Of a DNA stretch of 64,000 nt, positions 55,354-64,000 are shown in pieces. The stretch is taken from assembly GCA_905178155.1 (NCBI GenBank), contig CAJINV010000002.1, positions 820,422 to 884,421 on the forward strand, written 5' to 3'. The notes under the pieces are model-generated. The model made no database searches and was not told where the DNA came from. It worked only from the letters and a program-made list of their open reading frames with translations. Source of the stretch: Amoebophrya sp. A120. Taxonomy: Eukaryota > Sar > Dinophyceae > Syndiniales > Amoebophryaceae. Made by a program: the position numbers and the translations under genes. Position 1 is the stretch's first letter. Every line of letters begins with the position of its first letter.

Positions 55354-57408
55354 TCACACGATCTGCCGTCCCAGCCGTTTCCCAATGTTGAGAATCACCT
55401 TCACTACGTTCTCATCCACAAAACATATCCAGTGCAAAAGTATCGCACTCGTAGTATTAATTGCAATCATGCATTACAAATCTCCTTTCCAAGGTAAAAC
55501 AGCATGACAAATCTTATTTCTCATGCTGAGCAAATTTGTCATGCGATTTATACTAGTACGATACTTTTATTGCATTGCATAAAACAAACGCACGAGCAAT
55601 ATCATCAACTGCAACCTTTCCGTTTGTACCCTTTGCCGATGATTGTCTTCCAAATGTCGCCAATCTCGACCCGCGTCGTAGATATTCAAGAAATATTCGC
55701 TGTTTTCCTTTTTGAAAACATCAGTGGCAAAGTCCAAAACCCGGGTAAGTAGCTGCTGGCAATACTCAATATTCGCTTCCAAATTGTCCAGAGCGAGCTT
55801 CTTCTCCCGTGCTTCGCCTGAAAGATGCTGAAGACTGTTGTTGTTCCCTGTAGTTGTACTTGTAACACCACCGGTCTGAGAAAAATTACCTCCTGGTTTG
55901 AACATCTCAAAATCTCGAAACAGCGAGTCCAAGATCGGGAACATCTTTTCCAGCATGCTCGCCACCAATTTTTTCCCGTGGGTCAACGAGTTTTGATCGT
56001 GGAGCTGGGCACTGGCGGGAAGCCTTTTCGTCTTATTGGACAAATTGTACCAAATATTATAGTACAACCGCAGCGCCTGCGTTGTCGTCAAATTCGACAT
56101 GGCAGGGCTCCCGGGAAGGTCCTGCAACTCCGTAACCCCTGGGAGTCCCTTGTAGCATAAGACTAACCATGTCAACCGCCACAGCACGTCCTGCGCGTCT
56201 TGGTCGTTGGTGTCATTGTTCATGTTCATCGTATTGCTGTTGCTCAAGTCAGACGGGGATGATAAAGTTGACGTGGGCGTCGTTGACGCGAGGGTAGACA
56301 CCGCTTTTGTCAACGAGAGGATTATCTCATGGTAGATGATCTTGTCTCCGGCTGGGTTCGAGTTCGTGCTGCCAGTACTATCAAATGCAAAAATGTCTGG
56401 GTCTGGAAGAGTGCAAGTTTGTCATGCTTGTCTGGCATGACTCGAGAATCTGTGTTGCATAGGCACGAAAGAGCCATCCTAACTGTCATGCGAAAAGGCA
56501 GCTTGCCTTGCGGAATACGTAAGACATGGCAGCCACTACAAAATTTGTCATGCATAGCTGCGTATTGCGGCGCATCTATCATTCACTTTTAGCATTACAA
56601 GTTTCCAGACCCAGACATATTTGCATTTGATAAGTACTCGAAGCTGTGGTGTGATCCGCTGCGTTCATTTCCGCACCGGAAGTATAACAGTGCACAACTC
56701 CCCCTCTGCCTCATTTGTATAGCATGAACGGCAATACAAGCATCAGGAAGAGTGCCGGTCTTGCATGACAAATTTGCACTGGAGTACAGTGCTATTTGGG
56801 CTGCGAGATCTTGTCATGCAAACAGTGCCAACAGGCAAAGGGTGGATTGGGTATTTTGCATGACAAATGAGGGGGAGGGGGGGTTGTGCACTGTCATAGG
56901 AAGCGAGTTGCGCCGCGAAGTCTGGGTGATTGTCGCAGAGCCGGGACAAAATGTCTAGTAGTGTGTGGAGTTGCTCAAGTTTGAAATTTTTGAAGTTGAT
57001 ACCATGTTGCTGGTTTTGCTGCTGCATAACAAGATGAGTTATTCCCGCCTGCTGTTGTTGATGCTGTTGCACTTGGTTTATGAACGCGTCCCGGTACTCT
57101 TTCAACCTTCCCATCATGCTGCGAAAAATCGTGAGGATGATGTTTTTCATGTCGTTTGTGACGGTTTGCTTCGCGTTTAGCGGTAGTAGATCCATGATAA
57201 CATCGTCGTTGTCTTGCAGCATAAAAGTCAGCATGGACAGTTGGTCTTCCAAAGGGCTCGTTGCTTGCTGCTGAGTACCATCGGCCAGGTTGAGCGCTGC
57301 ATTTATTCCGCTTTGCTTCTTCTGCTTTTCCAAGTGGTCTTTTTGCTGGATTTGCTGCACCACCATGGTGGTGGTGGTGCTGGAAGCGGCAGAGGCAGCG
57401 GCTGACAT
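55354..57408 (-). CDS. Unknown protein of about 475 residues, helical
   Basis: Exons 56899-57408, 56634-56684, 55580-56373 and 55354-55425. The ATG at 57408 gives MSAAASAASSTTTTMVV. After a Gln/Lys-rich start the sequence is helical with several Gln runs (QVQQHQQQQAG). Recognisable stretches: DQLSMLTFMLQDNDDVIMDL, NIILTIFRSMMGRLKEYRDA, LEQLHTLLDILSRLCDNHPD. The second half has LWRLTWLVLCYKGLPGVTEL, ALRLYYNIWYNLSNKTKRLP and MLEKMFPILDSLFRDFEMF, ending VVKVILNIGKRLGRQIV. A soluble helical-repeat protein is likely; I cannot name it. The 51-base exon 2 is boxed between two introners with TSDs CTTCC and AGTACT. Confidence 0.8.
55426..55579 (+). mobile_element. Introner element, family B, forward
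   Basis: Left end GTGCAAAAGTATCGCACTCG, right end AGTACGATACTTTTATTGCA (with a small insertion). Last intron of the helical unknown protein. Confidence 0.8.
56374..56633 (+). mobile_element. Introner element, family A4, flanked by AGTACT
   Basis: Termini ATCAAATGCAAAAATGTCTG and CAGACATATTTGCATTTGAT. The exact six-base direct repeat AGTACT lies at 56374-56379 and 56633-56638. Interior shared with 18880-19136. Confidence 0.9.
56685..56898 (+). mobile_element. Introner element, family D
   Basis: Termini AGTGCACAACTCCCCCTCTG and GGGGGGGTTGTGCACTGTCA. The coding strand carries CTTCC at both edges; removal joins AQLAS to GAEMNAA. Confidence 0.85.
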
Positions 57409-57765
57409 GATGCCGGGCGGCGGGGTGTCAGTGTATTAAAGCCGCTATTTCATTGCTTTTTCTTTTTGTAAGGAAAAACAATGTAGCAATAAAAACACCA
57501 CTAGCGCGGCCGCCTTGCATCTGGCTTTTCTACTATTAAATAAAGGAAGTGTTTGTATTGTTCCACGGGGTATTAAGTGCGAGGTGTGAAATAAACTTCC
57601 AAATAGTAGAAAGAATGGCGGCAGTAGCGATTTTCGATTGAAAAAACCAAAATACTCAAGTCCGCTGTGTAAAATTTCGGCGACAAGAAGTGCTAGCAAT
57701 AGCAAACGAGAGCAAGTGTGAAAGGAGCCCGAAAAAAAGACGGATAAATGGTTGAAAAACTTTAT
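57409..57765. other. Upstream region of the helical protein gene
   Basis: AT-rich DNA without a supported frame. Confidence 0.5.
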
Positions 57766-58231
57766 TCACTTCCAGACCATAGATTTCGTAAAAGTTTTCG
57801 AGTCTCTACCTTTATCGAGATTTCTGTTTCCGTTCGTGGTCCTGTTTATTTCGGTATTTTTTCGCAAAGACCACGAGCAGGTCTTTGCCAATTGATTTTG
57901 CAGCTTGGCTGCAGCTGAGTGAGGAATCTGCTTTGGCGTGATCCAGCACATTTCATGCGTGAAGATTAGCGTCGGTATATCTCCTATTTCATTCAGCAAG
58001 GTAGGATGAGTGGACTTTACGTCGTCCAAAGTGTTGCTCTAGAAGTTCCCGGTCGACGGTGTCTTTAATTTGCAGCAGGGGAACATCACGATAGACATCT
58101 ATCAGTGTGACAGAGGAGGATGTACAGTCGCGCTTGGTAGGACGCAACTTTGTTCCGCACCCTCCACGACCAGCGGCACTTGCAAAAATGCCACTTAGCG
58201 TTAGCACTGGTTTTCCAACATAGTATAACAT
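57766..58231 (-). CDS. Doubtful small gene or pseudogene, two overlapping frames
   Basis: An ATG at 58231 opens an 80-residue frame with a signal-like start (MLYYVGKPVLTLSGIFASA) that ends at 57989. A second frame, from about 58029 to 57766, carries THPTLLNEIGDIPTLIFTHE and a Cys/Trp-containing middle. One frame change near 58010-58030 would join them. I cannot tell a frameshifted pseudogene, a missed intron and chance apart. No family is recognised. Confidence 0.3.
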
Positions 58232-58258
58232 AATTAGTCCTTCACAACTTCTGTATTC

Positions 58259-59550
58259 TCACCAGGTTCTTCGACGCAAGAAACTCATTTGTTGCACCTT
58301 GTTGCCTAATACGTCTGCGTGGTGAATAAATTTATTGTCTTTGAAAACAAAGCTGCGGCTGTACGCGAAAATTCTCTTTCTCAAATCACCGGCAACGTCC
58401 AGAGCGTATCTTTTTCCTCCTCTGGCGTCTCCGCCAGCATCTTCATATGCGTTGCAAATATGTCTGGATCTGGAAACTTGTGATGCTGGTGGGAGAAAGA
58501 CCAGCACACCTCAATTGGCTGCCAAGCATGACAAGTTTTGCAGATGCTTCAGCGTTGTCTATTCTGCATGACAAACCGGGCTTCTGCCTGAGAAAAGAAC
58601 GGCGCTGTTTGGTAACGCGCAAGACAAACTTGAGAATCATGCTAGCAGAGCATGACAAACCCTGCATCTATTTCCAGACCCAGACATATTTGCAATGCAT
58701 ACTTCAGTTGCAGCCCCAACAGCGTCTCTAACTCCGCGGCTTTCTGCTTGGCACCCTGCCTACTCGGAATGCTTGTCGTTGGCGAGTATGCATTGCAAAT
58801 ATGTCTGGGTCTGGAAGAATCCAAACTTGTCATGCAAACTCTGGATTACGCAAGAATCTGTGTTGCATGAAAGCCTCCAGAAGCTGTTCACTTTTTGAAC
58901 TGCAAATAGCAAGCTTCTCATGCAGAGTCGGCATCAGGAGACCTGAACAAATCCGAGCTTCTCATGCTCTTGCGCGCATTCCAGAGCATCTGTGAGATCC
59001 AAAAGATGCATGACAAACTTGCAAACCCTTCCAGACCCCGACATGTTTGCAGTTGATAGTGAGCTCCTTGCGTCGATGTGCTTTGTTTGGTGCTCGGTGT
59101 ACTGATTTAAAACCAGTTTCACCTTTTCTAGCCGGGATTTACTTTGAGAAGACGCGGTTTTCGCCGTGGTAGTCTCTTTCGACACTTTGTCTTGCATTTC
59201 CGTTGTAGTACCTGCTGCTTCTGCCCCCTGTACAACTTCTCCTGAAGTACTACTCGTACCACAAGCCCCCGTGCTGGTTCCAGCAGCTGACACGGTGGAT
59301 TCGATCGCCTGGTCTAGAATTTTCGCCTATTCTGTGCAAAAGTATCGTCCTCGTATTGCAAAATCACGCATTGCAAATCTTTTTCGTAAGGTAAATCCGC
59401 ATTACAGATTTTATCTCTCATGCTAAGGAAATTTGTAATGCATTTCTAGAGTACTATACTTTTGCAGTTCATATCACCAAATCCTCCACAAACCCCGCGT
59501 GTCGCAAATTCTGCTTCTCCAAATTGTCCGGCAAAACAAAAACTCGCCAT
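58259..59550 (-). CDS. Unknown protein, coiled-coil-like, start not found
   Basis: Exons about 59477-59550, 59057-59327, 58703-58786 and 58259-58444, ending SFLRRRTW. The frame runs up into a 60-base repeat (59524-59583) and meets a TAA without an ATG, so the true first exon was not found, or the repeat insertion has destroyed it. The sequence has RVFVLPDNLEKQNLRHAGFV, a Thr/Ser/Glu-rich linker, a helical part (RLEKVKLVLNQYTEHQTKHI), then SRQGAKQKAAELETLLGLQL and GGKRYALDVAGDLRKRIFAY. Function unknown. It follows the CS-domain gene by about 100 bases, so fusion of the two through an unseen exon is possible. Confidence 0.6.
58445..58702 (+). mobile_element. Introner element, family A2
   Basis: Termini TTGCAAATATGTCTGGATCT and CAGACATATTTGCAATGCAT. 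CTTCA occurs at both outer edges. Confidence 0.8.
58787..59056 (+). mobile_element. Introner element, family A3
   Basis: Termini ATTGCAAATATGTCTGGGTC and GACATGTTTGCAGTTGATAG. Interior shared with 30245-30519. Confidence 0.8.
59328..59473 (+). mobile_element. Introner element, family B, forward
   Basis: Termini GTGCAAAAGTATCGTCCTCG and GAGTACTATACTTTTGCAGT. Removal joins VEDLV to AKILDQAI. Confidence 0.8.
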
Positions 59551-59583
59551 ACAGGACCAAGCAGTCGCGTTTAGAATTCTTTA
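59524..59583 (+). repeat. 60-base repeat, copy 3
   Basis: Same 60 bases as 53089-53148, here partly inside the first coding exon of a minus-strand gene and about 80 bases past the stop of the CS-domain gene. Confidence 0.9.
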
Positions 59584-59662
59584 GATTTCAACCACTGGTG
59601 GTTCCATGGCGGACTTAAACTTATAGCTGTGCTTTAACTCGTCCGCACAGAGAATTCCAACC

Positions 59663-61343
59663 TCAAGCCCCCGGTACTTTCGCCAATTTCTTCCAGCTTT
59701 TCCCGCTGTTTTTCTTCGCCAGCGAGACCATCAACGATGCGTTTTTGTCCGTTAAATACCACGTGCAATCGTCCACGTCGACGGAATCGAATAGAGAAGC
59801 TTTAAAAACCGAGACCTTGTCGTACAACACTTCTAAATTCTGCGTTTTAAAAACCACCTTGACTTTCTTTTTATCATAAGACGTCGGTTTGGTCTCCTGG
59901 TCCTCAAAGCTGATCGCCGACAGCGGGAAAGAAACTTCCAATTCTGATCCAGCGTCCCGCCACTCGTAGAGAATTGCGCCTTCGGATTTGTTGGTTGTCT
60001 CGACCCCGTCTTTCGTTCTATAAACGACGTTTTCTTTCGGGGAAGTGTCCTGACTTCCAGTTGTAATCGCCTGCTGCCCCATGCCAGGAAGGTTCATCAG
60101 GTTGGCGAGGTTCGGGTTCTGCTGCTGGTACTGTTGCTGCATGTCTTGCGCGGTCGACTTGGTTTTGATTTGGTGCGCCGCAGCCTTGGCCCAGTCGCAG
60201 GTCAGGCTGTTGTTTTAGATTTCATGTTTGCAAATTTAAATTTGTGTTGCAGAAGACCATCTGTCATGAACGAGAGTTAGTATTTTTACAGATCTGAACA
60301 GTTAGTTTATTACAGATCAAAAAAGATTCTGTTCCCAACATTGCAGCGAATCTAAATCATCAAACATTTTCTATACCTCATATCCGTCAGTTTGAAATCC
60401 CTTCTCTTCCAAATGTCATCCTTCTCTGAATCTTCCACCCGACCTATCCTGAGTAAAAACGTACCCACACCAGAGTCAGGATGAGGATTTTGCAACACAA
60501 ACCTAGGAGTTTTGTGAGTCACGCATGACAAGTTGCACTATGCAGTGTAGTGCAGGTTAGCAAGTGCAGCCGCATCACAGATTCATCTGCTCATCCTGTT
60601 CACAGCATCACAAATTCCAAAACACGATTGGAAATGGCTCTCATGGGGATGCGCATTACAAGTCTTCCTGTCTTTGCGAATCTGCATTACAACTCTGGTG
60701 TGGGTACGTTTTTACTCAGGATATGACCTAGAAACGCATCCCCGTGGAAAATCTGCCCGTAGCCGATTTGGTTCACAAAATCCGTGACCCGCGTATTTTT
60801 CGGGAGTTTTTTCGCGATGCCCTTATCGTCGACATAAACGTTCACGCCGATGTGCTTCGACTTTTCCGTTGGTAAACACAAAGGGAAGATGTCCACGGTT
60901 TGCATCAGGGTGATTTGTTCCATCATTTCCGGCGAGAGGTTGTTGATCTGGTCCGCGGAAATCCCCACATCGGGTTGTCCTTTTGCAGCAGCAGCCTTTC
61001 CCGCATCAGCAGCATTGTTGTTTTTCTTCGTATGAGAAAGCAGATTCTGCTTTAATACGTCTTTATCCACGGTTGCGACCTCTCCGTCCACGTTCGCGGT
61101 GGATTTCGCGAAGTGTTTTTTCAGCAACTCAATAAACCCGTCTTCTCCTAGTTCCGCGACGCCGTGGAATTCCAGTTCCTCAATCGGATCGGTTGCGACC
61201 GCGGGGACGTAGAGGTACTTGAAAGTGGAAGGTTTGGGCTTCGCCTCCGGGTCGTGGCCGGTGACTTCTTTGATATTGTCCAGCGTCATGTTGTGCAAGT
61301 CTTTCGCCATCTTGTCCATTGCGGGGGACGTGGTGGAGGGCAT
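59663..61343 (-). CDS. CS-domain (p23/NudC-like) protein, likely co-chaperone
   Basis: Exons 60722-61343, 60377-60443 and 59663-60206; about 410 residues. Start MPSTTSPAMDKMAKDL at 61343. The C-terminal part is a CS domain: GAILYEWRDAGSELEVSFPL, then KKVKVVFKTQNLEVLYDKVS, a Lys-rich hairpin region, DVDDCTWYLTDKNASLMVSL and KNSGKSWKKLAKV. The Tyr-x-Trp, the D/E-x-x-W and the final Trp-x-x-L are as expected for p23, NudC and Sgt1. The N-terminal 250 residues contain EELEFHGVAELGEDGFIELL and TVDIFPLCLPTEKSKHIGVN, which I do not recognise, and a Gln-rich linker (QQQYQQQNPN). HSP90-linked activity is inferred from the fold only. One intron is a C1 introner, the other ordinary GT-AG. Confidence 0.85.
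60207..60376 (-). other. Ordinary GT-AG intron of the CS-domain gene
   Basis: Coding strand GTATAGAAAATG...TCTAAAACAACAG. Joins KLTDM to SLTCDWAKAA. It carries an A-rich part and one ATGACAGAT motif, with no clear inverted termini. Confidence 0.8.
60444..60721 (-). mobile_element. Introner element, family C1
   Basis: Very well preserved termini TCCTGAGTAAAAACGTACCC and GGGTACGTTTTTACTCAGGA. Near-copy, inverted, at 946-1226. Confidence 0.9.
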
Positions 61344-62346
61344 GATTTAGGCTATGTGTTTGGGTTTTCGAGAGATAAAAGATCGTGCTGTAGCGAAGAT
61401 GAAAAGGGCTGCGTTAAAAAAGTTTGAAAAAAGAATCTGTATTACGGTAACAGGAGTAAAGAAGGGGACTTGTTTTTCCTGCGGCCGCGAATGCGTATCA
61501 AAAGCAGAACTAAATTTTAATGTATGCGTCGTTACAAGATCCTGTTGAAACAGAAACAGCTCGCAAATGAACTTGGTTTTCTTGTTCGGATCGCGGCAGC
61601 CGGGTCTGTAACATATCACGACCACGCAATCGGATCCATTTTGTACTTTTGCAGATCTGCTTGGAGGTATGATCGGTTTTATTGGATCCAAGTCAATTTT
61701 AAGAACCATTGTGTCCTGGTTCTTTAGATTGATCTTTTTTGGTTTGGTTTTTTCTTTTCGCACAAAATTTCTATCGCCTTTAGTAGAAGATGAGCTTGAC
61801 GATCGCATTTCATCTCAGACCACCGCTTATCTTCATTGCTGTTTCTTGTACGTACTTGATATCAGGCTGTTTAGATTTGTTCCTTCTGAAGGCTACTGAA
61901 GCTTTAATCAAATTTTGTACATACCTAAACGGGCAGACATTCCAAAACTAAACATCGTTTTTGCTAAAGATACAGATCCATTTCTCAAGTTGGTACAACA
62001 CTACGGATACGCCTTGCTATTCTTAGATTTCTTTATTATTTGTACAGAAAGGGCTGGAGGAATTTACAATTTCTTCGATCGCGGTTATAGAGTGAGACAC
62101 ATAATATTAATAAAAACTCTGAAGACGTAATTTTGAAATAAAACGAAACTTCTAACTGTAATCGTAATGCGAAACTGAAACGGTAAACCTGTTTGTTATC
62201 TTTAGCGATTTAGAAAATCGAAATGCGTCTAGAACAGAACTGCAGTGTACTTGTACAAGACAGGCAGCGTTGTACTACCAGCCACTAAATCCTACAGTGA
62301 AAAGAACCGCGCCTTGCAGCGGTTCAACGACCGTCACAATCCCTAC
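61344..62346. other. Intergenic, nothing seen
   Basis: AT-rich spacer of about 1 kb upstream of the CS-domain gene. Short frames on both strands are unconvincing, and no introner motif was seen. Confidence 0.5.
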
Positions 62347-64000
62347 CTACTTCCCGCCACCACCATTCATGACACCAATCGACACCGTCCCTTCTCCATT
62401 TACATTTTCCGCTTTCGGCACGGCGTATTTTTCCGAGAAATACCGACAAAATTCCTTCGCCAGCTCGTCCCGGCAGAACTTTATGTCGCTGTAAATCACC
62501 TCGAGGATGTCCTGCTCGGATATGGCCTGCTCAAACGTGGTTACAATCTTAAGCGTTACAATAGAATCTGGAATTTGTATTACATGAAGAGCATGATGAA
62601 CGCAGAGAGAATTGAGCTTTTCGCAATACAAATTTTGCCGGATTTCAGGTGGGTTTGGGACTCCGAAACTCGTCATGCACAGTCCTATGATAGTAGGCTA
62701 CCTAGATCATGCAGCTCTTGCATCACAGATTTCCAGATTCTATTGTAACAGTTGAGATTGTAACGTCTGAGCGGGTCATATCGGAGATTTTAACTTTCGC
62801 AGCTGAATTCTTCCTCTCCATGTGCTGCCTCGTCGCATTCGTCAACAACTTCATTTTCGGCAAGTAGTAACTGTAGTAGTTTTCGCTCAGCCACGAGCAA
62901 ACCTTTGCGTTCAGCGTGATTTCGTCTAATAAACCTTCCGCGGTTCTTCCGGCGGTGCCTTGCTCCAGAGAGATCGTGCTGTTTTGGAGCAAAGCCGTGT
63001 GCTTCTTCTATCCTGAGTAAAAACGTACCCACACCAGAGTCAAGATGGAAAATCTGCTAGACAAATCGGCCAACTTTGCTTGTTTCGCATGACAAATTTG
63101 GACGCGAAGTGTAGTGCTGTTTGAGCTAGTTCAGCAGCATTACAGATCTAGTCTTTCATGCTGATTGGAGCATGACAAATTTCAAAACACCCTTAGAAAA
63201 TGCTTCTCATGGGGCTCCGCATGACAAACATTTTAAGCATGCAGATTTGCATGACAACTATGGTGTGGGTACGTTTTTACTCAGGATATCTTCATGTAGT
63301 TGACGATGTAGTCCCATGCTCTGCAAAAGTATCGTACTCGTAGTCGTACTAATTGCAAATATACATGACAATCATCATCCTCATTCAAAACAGCATTACA
63401 AATTTTGTCATGCTGAGCTAATCTGTAATGCAATTTATGCTAGTACGTTACTTTTGCACAGGATAAATCCAACAATTCCTCCTGTTCATCCAGCCGCATC
63501 TGACGGAGTTTTGCTTCTTTGTCTTGCTGCTCCGCGTCCGGAACTGCATTGGATTCTTCTTCTTGCACGTTCTGCATCAACTGTGTGGAGGTGTTCTTGG
63601 AATTTTGCGTGGAGGAAGAAGCCGTCGTTGGCGGATGGGAGGAAGAAGAAGACCTGGATGATTGCAACAGAAGCAGATCACGAAGAAGCGTACCACCTGG
63701 AAGGTTGGAGGGCGGGAGGAAGACCATCATTTTTTCCTCCGACTGCTTAGTTGTCTTCGTGGCTTGCTCCTGATTCCGATCGCTCCACATGTTGTTATTT
63801 GTTTCGTCCCCGATATTAGGAGCACCAGAGCCAGACTGCCCCGTTTGCAGCTGCAGCTCGTGCCTCCCTGCTCCGGCGCGCGGCGTGGTTCTGTAATCTT
63901 CATCATACCCGAGCCCTGGCGGCGCCTCTGTAATTCTTCCCGGTACTGCAGCAGCACCAGCTGCACCATCTACTTTGCGTGCAGCATCGTCTACTTTGCG
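62347..64000 (-). CDS. Unknown protein, 5' end cut by right edge
   Basis: Exons 63465-64000 (open to the edge), 63288-63317, about 62759-63007 and 62347-62556. The frame at the edge has two RKVD(D/G)AA units, then a polar stretch (ITEAPPGLGYDEDYRTTPRA) and NNNMWSDRNQEQ, followed by Ser/Thr runs. The last part of exon 1 is a helical, charged segment (AEQQDKEAKLRQMRLDEQEE). A 30-base exon gives WDYIVNYMK. Exons 3 and 4 are helical: GLLDEITLNAKVCSWLSENY, YYLPKMKLLTNATRQHMERK, IVTTFEQAISEQDILEVIYS and CRDELAKEFCRYFSEKYAVP; it ends in Gly-rich residues. Not recognised; the start is outside the window. Confidence 0.78.
62557..62758. mobile_element. Introner element, family H
   Basis: Termini TTACAATAGAATCTGGAATT and TTCCAGATTCTATTGTAAC. 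Only copy in the window. Removal joins RSDVT to LKIVTTFEQ. Confidence 0.75.
63008..63287 (-). mobile_element. Introner element, family C2
   Basis: Termini TCCTGAGTAAAAACGTACCC and GGGTACGTTTTTACTCAGGA. Orientation as 33982-34257. Confidence 0.85.
63318..63464 (+). mobile_element. Introner element, family B, forward
   Basis: Termini CTGCAAAAGTATCGTACTCG and AGTACGTTACTTTTGCACAG. With the C2 element it isolates a 30-base exon. Confidence 0.85.

Noticed and set aside
1-64000. Transposase, reverse transcriptase, tRNA, rRNA or dinoflagellate spliced-leader genes
   Set aside because: I looked for characteristic motifs and found none that I could support; a covariance-model search was not possible here.

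Overview
The window looks like nuclear DNA of a protist, most likely a dinoflagellate of the Syndiniales, with Amoebophrya as my best guess (about 0.65). The grounds are these. The 14 protein genes are almost all cut by short introns bounded by terminal inverted repeats and short direct repeats, often without GT-AG ends; this intron style is known from Amoebophrya. Thirteen of the 14 genes lie on the minus strand, as in dinoflagellate one-way gene arrays. A run of 532 Ns shows that this is a draft scaffold. No bacterial operon, tRNA, rRNA, transposase or reverse transcriptase was seen.

Layout, left to right (minus strand unless stated): a secreted or anchored unknown protein cut by the left edge (<1-1703); a 967-residue unknown protein with a signal-like N terminus (3093-6952); a GC-rich non-coding interval (7.1-9.9 kb); a mitochondrial D-2-hydroxyglutarate dehydrogenase (9954-14683), one intron of which holds satellites and the gap; a second GC-rich interval (15.1-17.1 kb); a giant acidic, low-complexity, multi-pass membrane protein of about 1,965 residues (18005-26002); a third GC-rich interval (26.4-29.5 kb); a Qb-SNARE of Vti1/NPSN type (29914-31535); an unknown protein (32093-34298); a PARP-type ADP-ribosyltransferase (34895-39228); a 6-kb AT-rich repeat region holding a copy of one D2HGDH exon (39.2-45.4 kb); a RING-H2 protein whose RING is split by about 500 residues (45378-49161); a compact acylation-type small protein with seven introns (50303-52349); the only plus-strand gene, a Cys-rich protein (53175-54531); an unknown protein (55354-57408); a doubtful small gene (57766-58231); an unknown protein (58259-~59550); a CS-domain (p23/NudC-like) protein (59663-61343); and an unknown gene cut by the right edge (62347->64000).

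The striking system here is the intron population. I count about 45 introner-like elements in at least eight terminal-repeat families (called A-H here). They sit in coding sequence in both orientations and carry direct repeats such as AACAAT or AGTACT at the exon edges. Ordinary GT-AG introns occur beside them in the same genes. Nearly every intron, whatever its family, is filled with the motif GCAT(G/T)ACAAA or its reverse complement, which I hardly see in exons or intergenic DNA.

Exon joins were inferred by eye from reading frame and direct repeats. Element boundaries are good to about 6 bases, because the direct repeats let junctions slide. The genes are housekeeping or unknown and do not form a single pathway.
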